From Candidatus Sodalis endolongispinus (GTDB lineage Bacteria > Pseudomonadota > Gammaproteobacteria > Enterobacterales > Enterobacteriaceae), in the NCBI RefSeq assembly GCF_018777395.1, contig NZ_JAFJYC010000001.1:186001-250000 (forward strand): a stretch of 64,000 nucleotides of DNA, in the 5' to 3' direction. Under the pieces are notes generated by a model. That model was not told where the DNA came from, ran no database searches, and was given only the letters and a program-made list of their open reading frames with translations. Position 1 is the stretch's first letter; every line of letters begins with the position of its first letter. Positions 33,068-43,413 of this stretch are shown here, piece by piece. A program made the translations under genes and the position numbers.

Positions 33068-33994
33068 TTACCCCCCGCTGTCCTGGCGGAAGGTCTGGTA
33101 CATCTCTGTCACGTTGCAGAAATAGTCGGTCAGATAATTAATGCACACCTGTACTTTAAGCGGCAACTTATCGCGCGCCGTATAGACCGCGTACACCGTC
33201 CGCGGATCGGAGTGATAACGGCTGAATAAAATCTCGACATTACCGCGTTTTATTTCGTCCAATACCCACATGATCGACACATAACATATGCCCGCGCCGG
33301 CGTTAAGCCAGCGAATCAGCGTCTGGGAATCGTTGGTGGCAAAGCGGCCCGCCGGCGACAGGCGCAACGTGCTGCCTTCCTGCGCCATGAGCTCAAACTC
33401 GCTGTCAGGGCGAACGTCGTACTCCAACCAAGAAAAATTGACCATATCGCCGGGTTTCTCAGGCGTGCCCCACTGCGCGAGATAGCTTTTTGCCGCGCAG
33501 ACCACCATCGGCATCATTCCCACCCGGCGTGAAAACAGACCGGAATCCTGCAGCGCCCCTACCCGCACCACCAGATCCAGTCCATCGGCGATCAGATCCG
33601 GCGCCGGAATGCCGGTCACCAGATTGACCGACAGGTCGGGATACTCTTTCAGCATCTCGGCGGTTATCGAAGCCAGGACATTATGGGCCAGCATCGACGA
33701 GCTACCGATGCGCAACGTGCCGATAGGGGTATTGTTAAAGGCGAACAATTGCTCGTGCACCTCGTTGAATTCCTGCAACATCCGGCGACAGCCCTGATAG
33801 TAGATCTTGCCGGATTCGGTCAGACCGATACTGCGGGTGCTGCGATTGAGCAACTTAACCTGTAATTCATTTTCCAGTTTCGCCACGGTCTGGCTGACGG
33901 ATGAAACGCTCATTTGTAGCCGGCGGGCGGCGCTGGTAAATGAATTGGCCTCCACCACCCGGGCGAAAATCAACATACGTTTTAATCTTTCCAT
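33068..33994 (-). CDS. aaeR: LysR regulator AaeR
   Basis: AaeR is the LysR-type regulator of the aaeXAB efflux operon for aromatic carboxylic acids such as p-hydroxybenzoate. The 308-residue product (E. coli 309) begins MERLKRMLIFARVVEANSFT. It has the HTH SAARRLQMSVSSVSQTVAKLE and a complete effector domain ending YQTFRQDSGG. It is divergent from aaeX with 332 bp between them. The regulator is intact although two genes of its target operon are broken. Confidence 0.94.
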   Translation of the reverse strand: MERLKRMLIFARVVEANSFTSAARRLQMSVSSVSQTVAKLENELQVKLLNRSTRSIGLTESGKIYYQGCRRMLQEFNEVHEQLFAFNNTPIGTLRIGSSSMLAHNVLASITAEMLKEYPDLSVNLVTGIPAPDLIADGLDLVVRVGALQDSGLFSRRVGMMPMVVCAAKSYLAQWGTPEKPGDMVNFSWLEYDVRPDSEFELMAQEGSTLRLSPAGRFATNDSQTLIRWLNAGAGICYVSIMWVLDEIKRGNVEILFSRYHSDPRTVYAVYTARDKLPLKVQVCINYLTDYFCNVTEMYQTFRQDSGG

Positions 33995-34326
33995 TATTCA
34001 CTCTGGCTTAAAAGTGATTTATATCACGTTATGTTGAAACCAACGGAATGTACAGGGTAATATAACAGCGCTGGTTCAGTGTATCGCGTCCATCAGCCTA
34101 GGTCCGCTTAGCAGTTTATCAGTTTTTAATAAATAGTAACAATTTGCACGGGCTGTACCCGATCGGCCTGCCCCCGCCTCTCCCGGAAAGCGTCTTCATT
34201 CCCCCGAAGGGGTTCTATACTCATCCTGAGCGCGACCGGGGGATGACGGCCTTTTGCCGCCTCAACCATGCCCGAGCGGCGCAGGGTACATCAGGAACCG
34301 ACACGGTTACAGTCAAAGGAAAAAGT
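33995..34326. other. aaeR-aaeX divergent regulatory region
   Basis: 332 bp AT-rich spacer between divergent genes. It should contain the AaeR binding sites and both promoters. It includes the stretch TATAACAGCGCTGGTTCAG near 34062; no LysR T-N11-A box was assigned with confidence. Confidence 0.55.
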
Positions 34327-34530
34327 ATGAGTTTACTTCCGGTCATGGTGATTTTCGGCCTGTCTTTTCCACCGGTATTATTCGAGTTGATTCTCTCGCT
34401 GGCGCTGTTTTTCGCGCTGCGCAGGTTATTGTTGCCCAGCGGACTCTATGATTTCGTTTGGCATCCGGCCTTGTTTAACACTGCACTGTATTGCTGTGTT
34501 TTTTATTTGATTTCTTGTTTTTTCGTCTGA
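34327..34530 (+). CDS. aaeX: Small membrane protein AaeX
   Basis: AaeX is a 67-residue membrane protein of unknown function encoded first in the aaeXAB operon. The sequence [20 protein letters not shown] and [20 protein letters not shown] match E. coli AaeX almost throughout, and the length is identical. Two hydrophobic helices are evident. ATG at 34327 follows AAAGGAAAAAGT and is preferred to an upstream in-frame start. Intact. Confidence 0.95.
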   Translation: MSLLPVMVIFGLSFPPVLFELILSLALFFALRRLLLPSGLYDFVWHPALFNTALYCCVFYLISCFFV

Positions 34531-34537
34531 GGTCGCC

Positions 34538-35442
34538 GTGAAAACCCTTACCGCCAAAATCCTGCGCGTCGGTGTCACCCTGCTGCTGGTGCTGATTGCC
34601 GCTATTGCCATTTTCCGCGCCTGGTCCTTTTATACCGAGTCTCCCTGGACGCGGGACGCTAAATTCACCGCCGATGTCTTGGCGATTGCGCCGGACGTCA
34701 GCGGCCTGCTAACGGCTGTGCCTCTTCGCGATAATCAACCGGTAAAAAAAGGCGATCTGCTATTGGTCGTCGATAAACCGCGCTATCAGGAAGCGGACGT
34801 GAGTTATTATCAGGCGCTGGCGGAGGAGAAAAAACGCGAAGCATCGCGGCGACGCAGCCTCGTCACCAACGCCATGTCCCAGGAACAAATCGATCAGGCC
34901 AGTAACGATTTTTCGACCGTCAGCCATCAACTGGCCAAAGCCATCGCGGTGCGGAATTTGGCCAGGATGGATCTGGCGCGCACCGAGGTGCGGACGGCTG
35001 GGTCACCAACCTGAATGTTCACGCTGGCGAGTTCATCACCCGCGGCTCGGTAGCGGTTGCCATGGTGAAAAAAGACACCTTCTATCTGCTGGCCTATATG
35101 GAAGAAACCAAACTGGAAAGGGTACGGCCGGGCTATCGCGTGGAAATCACGCCGCTTGGTAGTAACCGTATCCTCACCGGTACCGTCGACAGTATTGCCG
35201 CCGGTGTCAACAACAGCAGTAGTGCGGTGGACAGTAAAGGGCTTGCCAGCGTCGACTCCAATTTGGAATGGGTGCGCCTGGCGCAGCGCGTACCGGTGAA
35301 GATACTGCTTGATGAGCAGCAAGGCGATCTCTACCCGGCAGGCACGACGGCGACGGTGGTTATTACCGGCCGACGCGATGGCCAGCCCGGGCGGGTGTCT
35401 CCTTTGATGCAGCTGATTCACCGCCTGCGCGAGTTTGGCTAA
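34538..35442 (+). pseudogene. aaeA: AaeA membrane-fusion protein, frameshifted
   Basis: AaeA is the periplasmic adaptor of the AaeAB aromatic-acid efflux pump. The N-terminal half has the membrane helix, the biotinyl-lipoyl part ([20 protein letters not shown]) and hairpin, and is in frame to RTEVR. A short loss near 34993 shifts the frame. Homology then continues ([20 protein letters not shown] to [12 protein letters not shown]) in the next frame. About two residues are missing at the junction. Confidence 0.92.
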
Positions 35443-35456
35443 CCGGTGGAACGCTG

Positions 35457-37408
35457 ATGCTGCAACCTCTCTTTTTCCACTGGCGCTTTGCTTTTAAGCT
35501 GACGTTTGCCATTCTGCTGGCGCTGGTACTCGGTTTTCATTTTCAGCTGCAAACGCCGCGCTGGTCGGTTCTCACTGCCGCCATTGTTACCGCTGGCCCG
35601 GCCTTTGCCGCCGGCGGCGAGCCGTTCGCCGGTGCGATCCGCCATCGCGGTCTGTTGAGGATTATCGGCACGTTTATCGGCTGCCTGGACGCGCTGGTGA
35701 TTATTATCCTGACCATCCGTGCGCCGGTGGTGATGCTGTTGTTAAGCTGCATCTGGGCCGGTCTGTGCGTGTGGATTTCCTCGCTGGTGAAAGTGGAGAA
35801 CTCGTATGCCTTCGGCCTGGCAGGTTACACCACGCTTATCATTATTGTCGGTATTCAAAGCTTCCCGCAGATGGTTAGCCGTGGAACGCGTAAGCGAGAT
35901 CGTTTTGGGCATTGTGTGCGCCATCTTGGCCGATATCCTCTTTTAGCCCCGTTCCATCAAGCGCGATATCGATCACGCGCTGGATAAGCTGCTTGTCGAC
36001 CATTATCGTTTGCTGCAGCTGTGTGTGAGCAATGGGCCGAAAGAAGACGTTGATAACGCCTGGAGCGCGCTGGTCAAAGCCACCAACGCCTTATCGGGCA
36101 TGCGCAGCAACCTGATGATGGAATCGGCCCACTGGCAGGCCAGCAATCAGCGGCTTATCGCCATCAATACCCTGTCGCTCACGCTGATTACCCAGGCGTG
36201 CGAAACGTTTTTGATCCTGCAAAATCATCCTGATTACGTGAAGTCCCATCTCCTGTTGCTGCTTAGCGAACCTGCCGATACCGTGGGCGCGATCCATCGC
36301 CGGATGAAGCTGATGCGTCAGGTGATCGCCGCCACGCCAACGCGGGATACGCCGCAAACCCTTTATACTTGGGTGGGTAGCGCGACGCGCTACCTGCTGC
36401 TGATGAAAGGAGTGAAGAGCAACGCACGGATAAGCGGCGTCGAGGCGTCGGTACTAAACACGCAGCAAGAGGTGACCGCGCCTTCCCCCGAAGGGCGGCA
36501 TGCGATGATCAACGGCTTGCGTACCGGTATTGCTACCGCGCTCGGTTGCCTGTTTTGGCTGTGGACCGGCTGGAGCGCCGGCAGCGCCTGTATGGTGATG
36601 TTGGCGGTGGTCACATCGCTGGCGATGCGCTTGCCCAATCCGCTGCTGGTGGCAAAAGATTTTGTGATCGGCATGGCGGCGGCGCTGCCCATTGGCGCGC
36701 TGTATTACATGTTGATTATGCCCTAGACCCAGCAGAGCTTGTTGTTGCTCTGTATTGCCCTGGGCATTTTGGCTTTCATCATCGGCATCGAAGTTCAAAA
36801 ACGTCGCCTCGGCACGCTCGGCACCCTGGCGGGCACTATCAATGTCCTGGTGTTGTCTAACCCGATGTCGTTCAATATCAGTACCTTTCTCGACAGCGCC
36901 ATCGGCCAACTTATCGGTTGTGTTCTGGCGACGTTGGTTATTTTACTGATTCGCGACACCGCGAAGCAGCGGGCGGGGCGGATCCTGCTCAACCGTTTTG
37001 TCTATGGCGCGGTTTCGGCAATGTCCACCAATAAGACGCGCTGGCGGGTCAATCACTTGCCGTTGCTGTATCAGCAGCTGTTTCACTTGATGGCGATCTT
37101 TCCCGGCGATGTGGCCAAATATCGCCTGGCGCTGCTGCTGATTGTGGCGCACCAGCGGCTACGCAGCGCGGGATATCCCGGTCAATGAGTATTTGTCGGC
37201 CTGGCACCGTCAGATTCGTGCCACTGCCGATCAGGTTCTGGTGTCGCGCTCCGATCCGCGCCGCAGCGGTAAATTCGATCAGCTGCTCGAAGAAATGCGC
37301 GTTTACCGGCATAAGCTGGAGGTGTATCAGGTTGCACCGGACATCATTGCCTCGGTAGAGCGCCTGATCGATATTCTCCGGCGCTACCGCCACGCCCTGA
37401 GCGGTTAA
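35457..37408 (+). pseudogene. aaeB: AaeB efflux pump, multiple lesions
   Basis: AaeB is the inner-membrane component of the aromatic-acid efflux pump (FUSC family, 655 residues in E. coli). The N-terminal helices are readable to about 35870, then the frame shifts. In the new frame ([20 protein letters not shown]) there is a TAG at 35944-35946 where E. coli has Ser. The C-terminal membrane half runs to another TAG at 36724-36726 and continues ([20 protein letters not shown]). A further shift near 37150 moves the last 80 residues to yet another frame. Four lesions put it among the more degraded genes here. Confidence 0.92.
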
Positions 37409-37617
37409 CGCGGCGCGGGCATCCGCGGTCGGGGCGTTATTTCCTGCGCCGTAGGCGGGTGAAGGCGGCACCCCGTCCTATTGCCCGCGCAGGCTGCGCC
37501 AGCGCCGCTCACCCATTTCCTCCCACCGCGTCCGCGCGCTCCAGGCGCCGGCAACTATACTGATAGCTAACAGCCTTTTTCTCCCCGGCAGGGACCTCTT
37601 TTCATCGCGAGGACACC

Positions 37618-39076
37618 ATGACAGATAACGCAACGCTTCAGGCGCATACTTTGTTCCAGACCGGCTATTTTATCAATGGCCAATGGCATACGTCCGACAC
37701 CACCTTCGATGTGGAAAATCCGGCCACCGGCGAAGTGCTTGCCCGGGTTGCCAAAGCGGGCAAAACGGAAACCGATGCGGCCATTGCCGTCGCCGCGGCG
37801 GCCTTTCCGGCCTGGCGCGCCAAAACGGCAAAAGCGCGTTCAGAGGTGCTCTACCGCTGGTATCAGCTCATCATGGAGAATCAACCCTATCTGGCAAAAC
37901 TGATGAGCGCCGAGCAGGGCAAGCCCGTCAAGGAAGCCGCCGGCGAAGTAGCGTATGCCGCCAGCTTTATACAATGGTTTGCCGAACAGGCCAAGCGGGT
38001 CAACGGCGAAATCATTCCGCCCGCCAAAGGCCACTCGCGCATCTTCGCCACCCGAGAGCCGGTAGGCGTAGTCGCGGCCATTACCCCCTGGAACTTCCCG
38101 ATGGCGATGCTTACCCGCAAACTCGGCCCGGCACTGGCCGCAGGTTGTACGGCGCTTATCAAGCCGGCGAACGCGACGCCGCTGTCGGCGTTTGCGCTGC
38201 TGGCGCTGGCGCAGCAGGCCGGCGTGCCGGACGGGGTTCTTAATGGCGTTGCCGGCGATACCCATGCAATAAGCGATGCCATTATGGCCAGCAGCACCGT
38301 GCGTAAGGTGACGTTTACCGGGTCGACCGAGGTCGGCAAAACGCTGATGCGCAACGCGGCCGATACCATGAAAAAAATCTCCATGGAGCTGGGGGGCAAT
38401 GCCCCGTATATTGTGTTTGACGACGCCGATATTCCGGCTGCGGTGGCTGGCGCCATGGCCAACAAATTCCGTAATGCGGGGCAGGTGTGCGTCAGCGTCA
38501 ACCGCTTCTTTATTCAGGACGGCGTCTACGATCGGTTCGTTACGCAGTTGGCGCAGGAAGTGGAGAAACTGACCGTCGGCAACGGCGCCGAGGACGGCGT
38601 GGTAGTCGGGCCGCTGATTAACCGTGCCGGAGTGGAAAAAGCCGAGGAGCATGTGAATGATGCGCTGTCGAAGGGCGCGCGCGTGGTCACGGGCGGTAAA
38701 CGCCACCCGCTGGGCGGCAACTTTTTCCAGCCTACGGTGCTGGCCGAGGTGACCGACGACATGCAAGCTGGCGTGTGAGGAGACTTTTGGCCCGGTTGCC
38801 GCCTGCTTCCGCTTCACCGATGAGGAAGAGGTGATCCGGCGCGCCAACGATACGCCCTATGGTCTGGCCGCTTACTTTTACACCCGGGATCTGGCGCGGG
38901 TGTTTCGCGTGGCGGCGGCGCTTGAGAGCGGCATGGTGGGGATTAACGAATGCGCGGTCTCCACCGAGCTCGGGCCGTTTGGCGGCGTAAAAGAGTCCGG
39001 GTTGGGGCGTGAAGGGTCAGTGCTGGGTATGGAAGATTATCTGGAAGTCAAGACGCTGCACATCGGCGGGCTCTGA
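37618..39076 (+). pseudogene. gabD: Succinate-semialdehyde dehydrogenase, frameshifted
   Basis: GabD oxidises succinate semialdehyde to succinate with NADP in GABA degradation. The main frame (386 residues) contains the Rossmann parts (AAITPWNFPMAMLTRKLGPA, then FTGSTEVGK), the catalytic Glu in MELGGNAPYIVF and the catalytic Cys in NAGQVCVSVNRF. It is interrupted at 38765-38778 (DDMQAGV then TGA). The last about 100 residues, EETFGPVAACFRFTDEEE to LEVKTLHIGGL, are in another frame. The gabD symbol is by overall similarity; a related aldehyde dehydrogenase is possible. Confidence 0.85.
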
Positions 39077-39164
39077 GGGCGCCGGTGGTCGCCCGCCCAT
39101 GCCGGCGGGTACCGCCAATGCGCCCGGACGGAGAGACAACAACCGGTTAAGCGGAGAGCGCCCT

Positions 39165-39488
39165 ATGGAGAAAGTATCCTTCGATTTTAATCATATAGCC
39201 GACCTGCCGGCTTTTTATCGCGCTTTTGATCGCCAATTCGCCATTAGCGAGCCTTATGATGCCAATCTCGACGGCCTGTGGCGTATGGTCATGAGCCGTT
39301 TGCCGTTGCCGGTTGAGATCGAATTTCTGCATCTAACCGCCTCGAAAAGGCGGCGTTTTGGCGAGCTGATTTTGCTGTTTGACGAAGCGGAAGAGGAACT
39401 GCAGGGAAAGCTGCATTTCAACGTGCAGGCAGACGGCAGCGGGCGCCGGACGGTGGCGCAACGCGCGGCGCCCCCGACGCGGCGTTAG
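39165..39488 (+). CDS. yhcO: Barstar-family protein YhcO
   Basis: The 107-residue protein is similar to E. coli YhcO, a putative barstar (RNase inhibitor) family member without a known barnase partner. The conserved part, [20 protein letters not shown] and [12 protein letters not shown] to [20 protein letters not shown], matches. An extra 17-residue tail ([18 protein letters not shown]) replaces the usual short end. The stop overlaps the convergent darP stop by 4 bp. ATG at 39165 follows a GGAGAG site. In E. coli yhcO also lies near aaeB. Confidence 0.88.
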   Translation: MEKVSFDFNHIADLPAFYRAFDRQFAISEPYDANLDGLWRMVMSRLPLPVEIEFLHLTASKRRRFGELILLFDEAEEELQGKLHFNVQADGSGRRTVAQRAAPPTRR

Positions 39489-40033
39489 TCTGCCTCGGCC
39501 AGGGTGCGCAAGTATTGGTAAAGCTGGAGCGCGGTTTTTGGCGGTTTGTTGGCTGCCTGCTCTTTCTGAGCATTGCGCACCAGTGCCCTTAATTGTTCTC
39601 GGTCGGCCTGCGGGTAACTTTCCAGCACTTGTGCAATGGCGTCTTCGCCATGGACAAGCAGCTTGTCGCGCAGCACTTCCAGTTTATGAAACAAGGTGAC
39701 TTGCTGGTTATGGCGGTTTTTCAGTTTGTCCAGCGCCTGCTGGATAGGCTCCGGGTCCCGGGCGCGCAGCATCTTGCCGATAAGCTGTATTTGCCGGCGC
39801 TGCCCTTCGCGTTTGATGCGCTGCGCCAGCGCGATGGCGGCGCGCAGGTCATCGTCCAGCGGGATTTTTTCCAGCGCGTTTTTGCCGAGCGACACCAGCT
39901 CGACGCCTAGCTGTTTTAGCGCTTCGGCGTCGCGTTTGATTTCACTCTTGCTGACCCAGATTATTTCATCTTGCTCATTGGCCTGCTGCTGCGAAGGCTG
40001 CGGGTCCTGCCACTCTTCCGGCTGTTTGTTCAT
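39485..40033 (-). CDS. darP: 50S ribosome assembly factor DarP (YjgA)
   Basis: DarP (YjgA, DUF615) promotes maturation of the peptidyl-transferase centre of the 50S subunit. The 182-residue product carries [40 protein letters not shown] and [10 protein letters not shown]. It is a highly charged helical protein, as in the family. In E. coli it is next to pmbA, and here too it is divergent from pmbA. Intact. Confidence 0.95.
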   Translation of the reverse strand: MNKQPEEWQDPQPSQQQANEQDEIIWVSKSEIKRDAEALKQLGVELVSLGKNALEKIPLDDDLRAAIALAQRIKREGQRRQIQLIGKMLRARDPEPIQQALDKLKNRHNQQVTLFHKLEVLRDKLLVHGEDAIAQVLESYPQADREQLRALVRNAQKEQAANKPPKTALQLYQYLRTLAEAD

Positions 40034-40562
40034 AGGGGTTCCTCAAAAAGAGGCTCATCCTAGCAGGTTGCCTCGGATTATCAACGGCATTATTTCACCG
40101 CACGATATCAAAATGTCAATTTTAGCCGCCTTTCACCGCACGATGTCAAAACGCCTCTTATCGGTGCATTTCATGCTACGAGGTCAAACGGCCACTTATC
40201 GCCACCATCCACGGCATGACGCCAAGCGGCCGCTTATCGCTGCCATCCACGGCATGACGCCCAACGGCCCCTTCGCCGCTATCCGCCGCACGACGATAAA
40301 ACGCCTCTTAGCGCCGGATGAGCCCGATGGCAAAGGCCACGAGTGCCATCACGGCTGAGGCCGCGCGGCGTGCGCGAGCATCATCCGCACAGCGAGGGAG
40401 GCTCGCCGGCGGCTCCCGCCTGCCGTTCTTCGCGCGCACAGTGCCAAATGCATTACGGACTGTTAGACTGAGGGCATGATGCAAAGCGGTTTCAGATTGG
40501 CTGACCGCATAATCCGATTTTGCCGGGCGTGCGGCGAGATCCCCTCAAGCGGATAATGCTCT
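40034..40562. other. darP-pmbA intergenic region
   Basis: 529 bp without a gene. More than 200 bp of it is an imperfect tandem array (listed separately). The right part (40330-40560) should contain the pmbA promoter. Confidence 0.6.
40095..40317. repeat. Imperfect tandem repeat, 36-38-bp period
   Basis: Six diverged copies start at about 40095, 40133, 40171, 40208, 40246 and 40282. The shared core resembles TCCACGGCATGACG followed by a variable ACGGCC-CTTATCGCC segment. No coding function is apparent. Confidence 0.75.
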
Positions 40563-41921
40563 ATGAATAATAGCGGAAGCATAAATTTAGTCACCCAGGT
40601 CGCTCAGCAACGTACACTTTTGGAAAATGCGGTCGCTCAGGCGCTGGAGCTGGCGCGCGCCGGGTCGGACGGGGCGGAAGTGGCGGTGACCAAGACGACC
40701 GGTATCGGCATTAGCACCCGCTATGGCGAGGTGGAGAATGTCGAATTCAACAGCGATGGCGCTCTGGGGATTACCGTTTATTATCAGCAGCGCAAAGGCA
40801 GCGCTTCCTCCACCGATCTCAGTCAGGATGCGATTGCCCGCACCGTGGCCGCCGCGCTGGACATTGCTCGTTACACTTCACCCGATCCCGCCTCCGGGCC
40901 GGCGGAGAAAACGCTGCTGGCGTTCGAGGCGCAGGATCTGGATTTATTCCACCCCGCCGCGCTGGATGCCGAACACGTGATTGCCCTGGCTGCCGAGGCC
41001 GAGCAGACGGCCCTTAAAAGCGATAAGCGTATTACCCACACCGAAGGGGGCAGCTTTAATAGCCATTTTAGCACCCGCGTGTTCGGCAATAGTCACGGCA
41101 TGCTGCAAAGCTACAGCAGCCGACGCCATTCTCTCTCCTGTAGCGTGATAGCCGAAAGCGGCGGCGATATGGAGCGCAATTATGCCTATACCCTTGGCCG
41201 CGCCTTCGACGATTTGCGCTCGCCGCAGTGGGTGGGTGAGGAGTGCGCACGCCGCACGCTAGCGCACCTTAATCCACGTAAGCTGCCGACCATGGAGGCA
41301 CCGGTGCTGTTTGCCGCCGAAGTCGCCACCGGATTGTTTGGCCATCTCGTCGGGGCCATCAGCGGCGGTAATGTGTATCGCAAGTCGACATTCCTGCTCG
41401 ATTCGCTCGGTAAGGCCATTTTGCCCGATTGGCTCTCCATTCAAGAGTGCCCTCATCTGCGCAAAGGACTGGCCTCGTCGCCGTTTGACAGTGAAGGGGT
41501 GAGAACCAGCGATCGCGCCATCGTGCACGACGGCGTGCTCAACACCTGGTTGCTCGGCAGTTATGCGGCGCGCAAGTTGGGCCTTGAGAGCACAGGGCAC
41601 GCCGGCGGCATACACAATTGGCGGATATCGCACCAGGCGATCGATTTCGCCGCTCTGTTAAAACAAATGGGGCGCGGATTGGTGGTGACGGAGCTGATGG
41701 GGCATGGAGTCAGCGCCATTACCGGCGACTATTCCCGCTGCGCCGCCGGTTTCTGGGTAGAAAACGGCGAAATTCAATACCCGGTCAGCGAGATAACCAT
41801 CGCCGGCAACCTGAAAGAGATGCTGCGCAATATCGTCAGCATCGGCAGCGATACCGAGATCCGCAGCAATATCCAATGCGGTTCGGTACTGCTGTCGGCG
41901 ATGAAAATCGCCGGTCAATGA
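40563..41921 (+). CDS. pmbA: Metalloprotease subunit PmbA (TldE)
   Basis: PmbA is the non-metal-binding partner of TldD in the protease that matures microcin B17. The 452-residue protein (E. coli 450) matches over its whole length, e.g. [47 protein letters not shown] and SAMKIAGQ at the end. The active site is contributed by TldD, which is frameshifted here, so PmbA may be orphaned. A short decayed copy of its 3' end follows at 42001-42039. Confidence 0.95.
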   Translation: MNNSGSINLVTQVAQQRTLLENAVAQALELARAGSDGAEVAVTKTTGIGISTRYGEVENVEFNSDGALGITVYYQQRKGSASSTDLSQDAIARTVAAALDIARYTSPDPASGPAEKTLLAFEAQDLDLFHPAALDAEHVIALAAEAEQTALKSDKRITHTEGGSFNSHFSTRVFGNSHGMLQSYSSRRHSLSCSVIAESGGDMERNYAYTLGRAFDDLRSPQWVGEECARRTLAHLNPRKLPTMEAPVLFAAEVATGLFGHLVGAISGGNVYRKSTFLLDSLGKAILPDWLSIQECPHLRKGLASSPFDSEGVRTSDRAIVHDGVLNTWLLGSYAARKLGLESTGHAGGIHNWRISHQAIDFAALLKQMGRGLVVTELMGHGVSAITGDYSRCAAGFWVENGEIQYPVSEITIAGNLKEMLRNIVSIGSDTEIRSNIQCGSVLLSAMKIAGQ

Positions 41922-42112
41922 CGCTGCCTTTCAGCCATGCTCAATATCGTCGGTGGGTGAAACGAATCGCTCCTCGGTGACTGCTAATGCCACCAACGAT
42001 GAAGGTTCTTGCTCCATGACGAAGATCGCCGGCCAATGATATTTCTCATTGGCTTCGGCCTACCTTCCTTAGCCCATAATGGACACTGAACATGATCCTT
42101 GTCGCCACCGGT

Positions 42113-42494
42113 ATGAGAAGGTTCTTGCTTGCGCTGTTACCGCTTCTGGCCGTCCTGTTTGCTACTGCGGCGACGGCGCGGGAGCTGAGCGAAGATATGG
42201 ATATGATTGCCGCCAATGACAGCGCGGTCCTTCACACCGATAATCCGGCCACCCTGAAACAGGCGCTGGCGGATATGCACGCTGCGGCCATAGATGCCCG
42301 CCACGCCGCCGAAACTACGCGGGCAAGCGCCGGAAAGCCCGCAAATGCAGGACTATCGGCGGGGTATCGATACGTTACTAGGGCAAATCGAGCAGGCGCA
42401 GGCAAAGGTGGAGAAAGGCGATATAGTGGGCGCGAAGCAGCTAGCGGGCCAGTTCAAGCAGACCCGTGATGAGAATCACGCCAAGTTTCGCTAA
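42113..42494 (+). pseudogene. cybC: Cytochrome b562, frameshifted
   Basis: Cytochrome b562 is a soluble periplasmic four-helix haem protein. The signal peptide (MRRFLLALLPLLAVLFATAA) and first helices, with the Met ligand region LSEDMDMI, are in one frame to about IDARHA. The rest, ATPPKLRGQAPESPQMQDYR to the His-ligand end RDENHAKFR, is in another frame from about 42300. A single small shift explains the break. The downstream panE-like gene is convergent. Confidence 0.88.
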
Positions 42495-42509
42495 GTTGGG
42501 CCCGTCACG

Positions 42510-43350
42510 TTATTCCCGGTTTTGCTGATAAACCGACAGGTGCGTCCATACCGCACTCAGCAGCGGAACGGACAGGCCGGCGTGGTCGGCGTGGGCTTTC
42601 AGATCGCCGATGATCTGATCGGCCTCCACGGCGTTACCGGCTATCAAATCCCGATACAGAGAAGAGGTCATGGGCGACCCCTGTTGGCTCATCAGGGTGG
42701 TGGTTTCCGCGATGACATCATCACGCCGCCGGTAGCCGCCGGCCTCTGCGATCGACACCACCTACGCCACCAGCGCGTGCGCGAAGGCTGGCCCGCCGGG
42801 CGCCGCCGCGACTTGGCCGATGGTGCCGCGCATCAGGCAGGTGATACCGCCAAGGCTCGATAACAGTATCCACTTTTCCCATAGCGCGGTGGTAATTGAC
42901 GGGACGGCGCAGGCGTCAAAACCGGCGTTGCCCAGGGCGGCGTCGACACGCGCCAGCCGTTCCGTACGGCTATCATCCAGCTCGCCATAACAGAGCTGAT
43001 GCAGCGGGGTGAATTGTACAATGCGGCCCTGTGCGTACAGCGTGGCGGCAATTTTACACACGCCGCCCATTATCGCCTCCGTGCCGAAGCGCTCGCGCAG
43101 GCGCGCCAAATGCGCCATGCCGTTGAGCAAGGGCACGATAGTCGTTGTCTGGCCGACGGCGGGCGCGATACCGTCCATTGCCGACGCCAGCGAGAAGGCT
43201 TTTACCGATAACAGGATCAGATCATAATGACTCGTGAGGCTGCCGGCTTCCACCAGCGCTGGCTGCAGCGTCACATTGCCGTTGGGGCTTAAGATCCGCA
43301 GCCCGTTGTGGCGCAGCGTTTGCGCCGGCGCCTACCACTAATATGCGCAT
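42510..43350 (-). pseudogene. Ketopantoate-reductase-like dehydrogenase, degraded
   Basis: The frame resembles the ketopantoate reductase (PanE/ApbA) family. The first codons MRILVVGAGA begin the NAD(P)-binding loop at 43350, but about 20-25 codons after it are missing with a frame change. The body (LILLSVKAFSLASAMDGIAP, then VPLLNGMAHLARLRERFG) is readable. A TAG at 42762-42764 interrupts the C-terminal domain, which continues in frame with VVSIAEAGGYRRRDDVIAET. Substrate specificity cannot be told; it is probably a PanE paralogue. Confidence 0.82.
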
Positions 43351-43413
43351 TGCACCCACCTTATTCAGCCGAAAAAAGGCGATCCGCCGCCGAATTCGTC
43401 GTTGCTAATGTTG

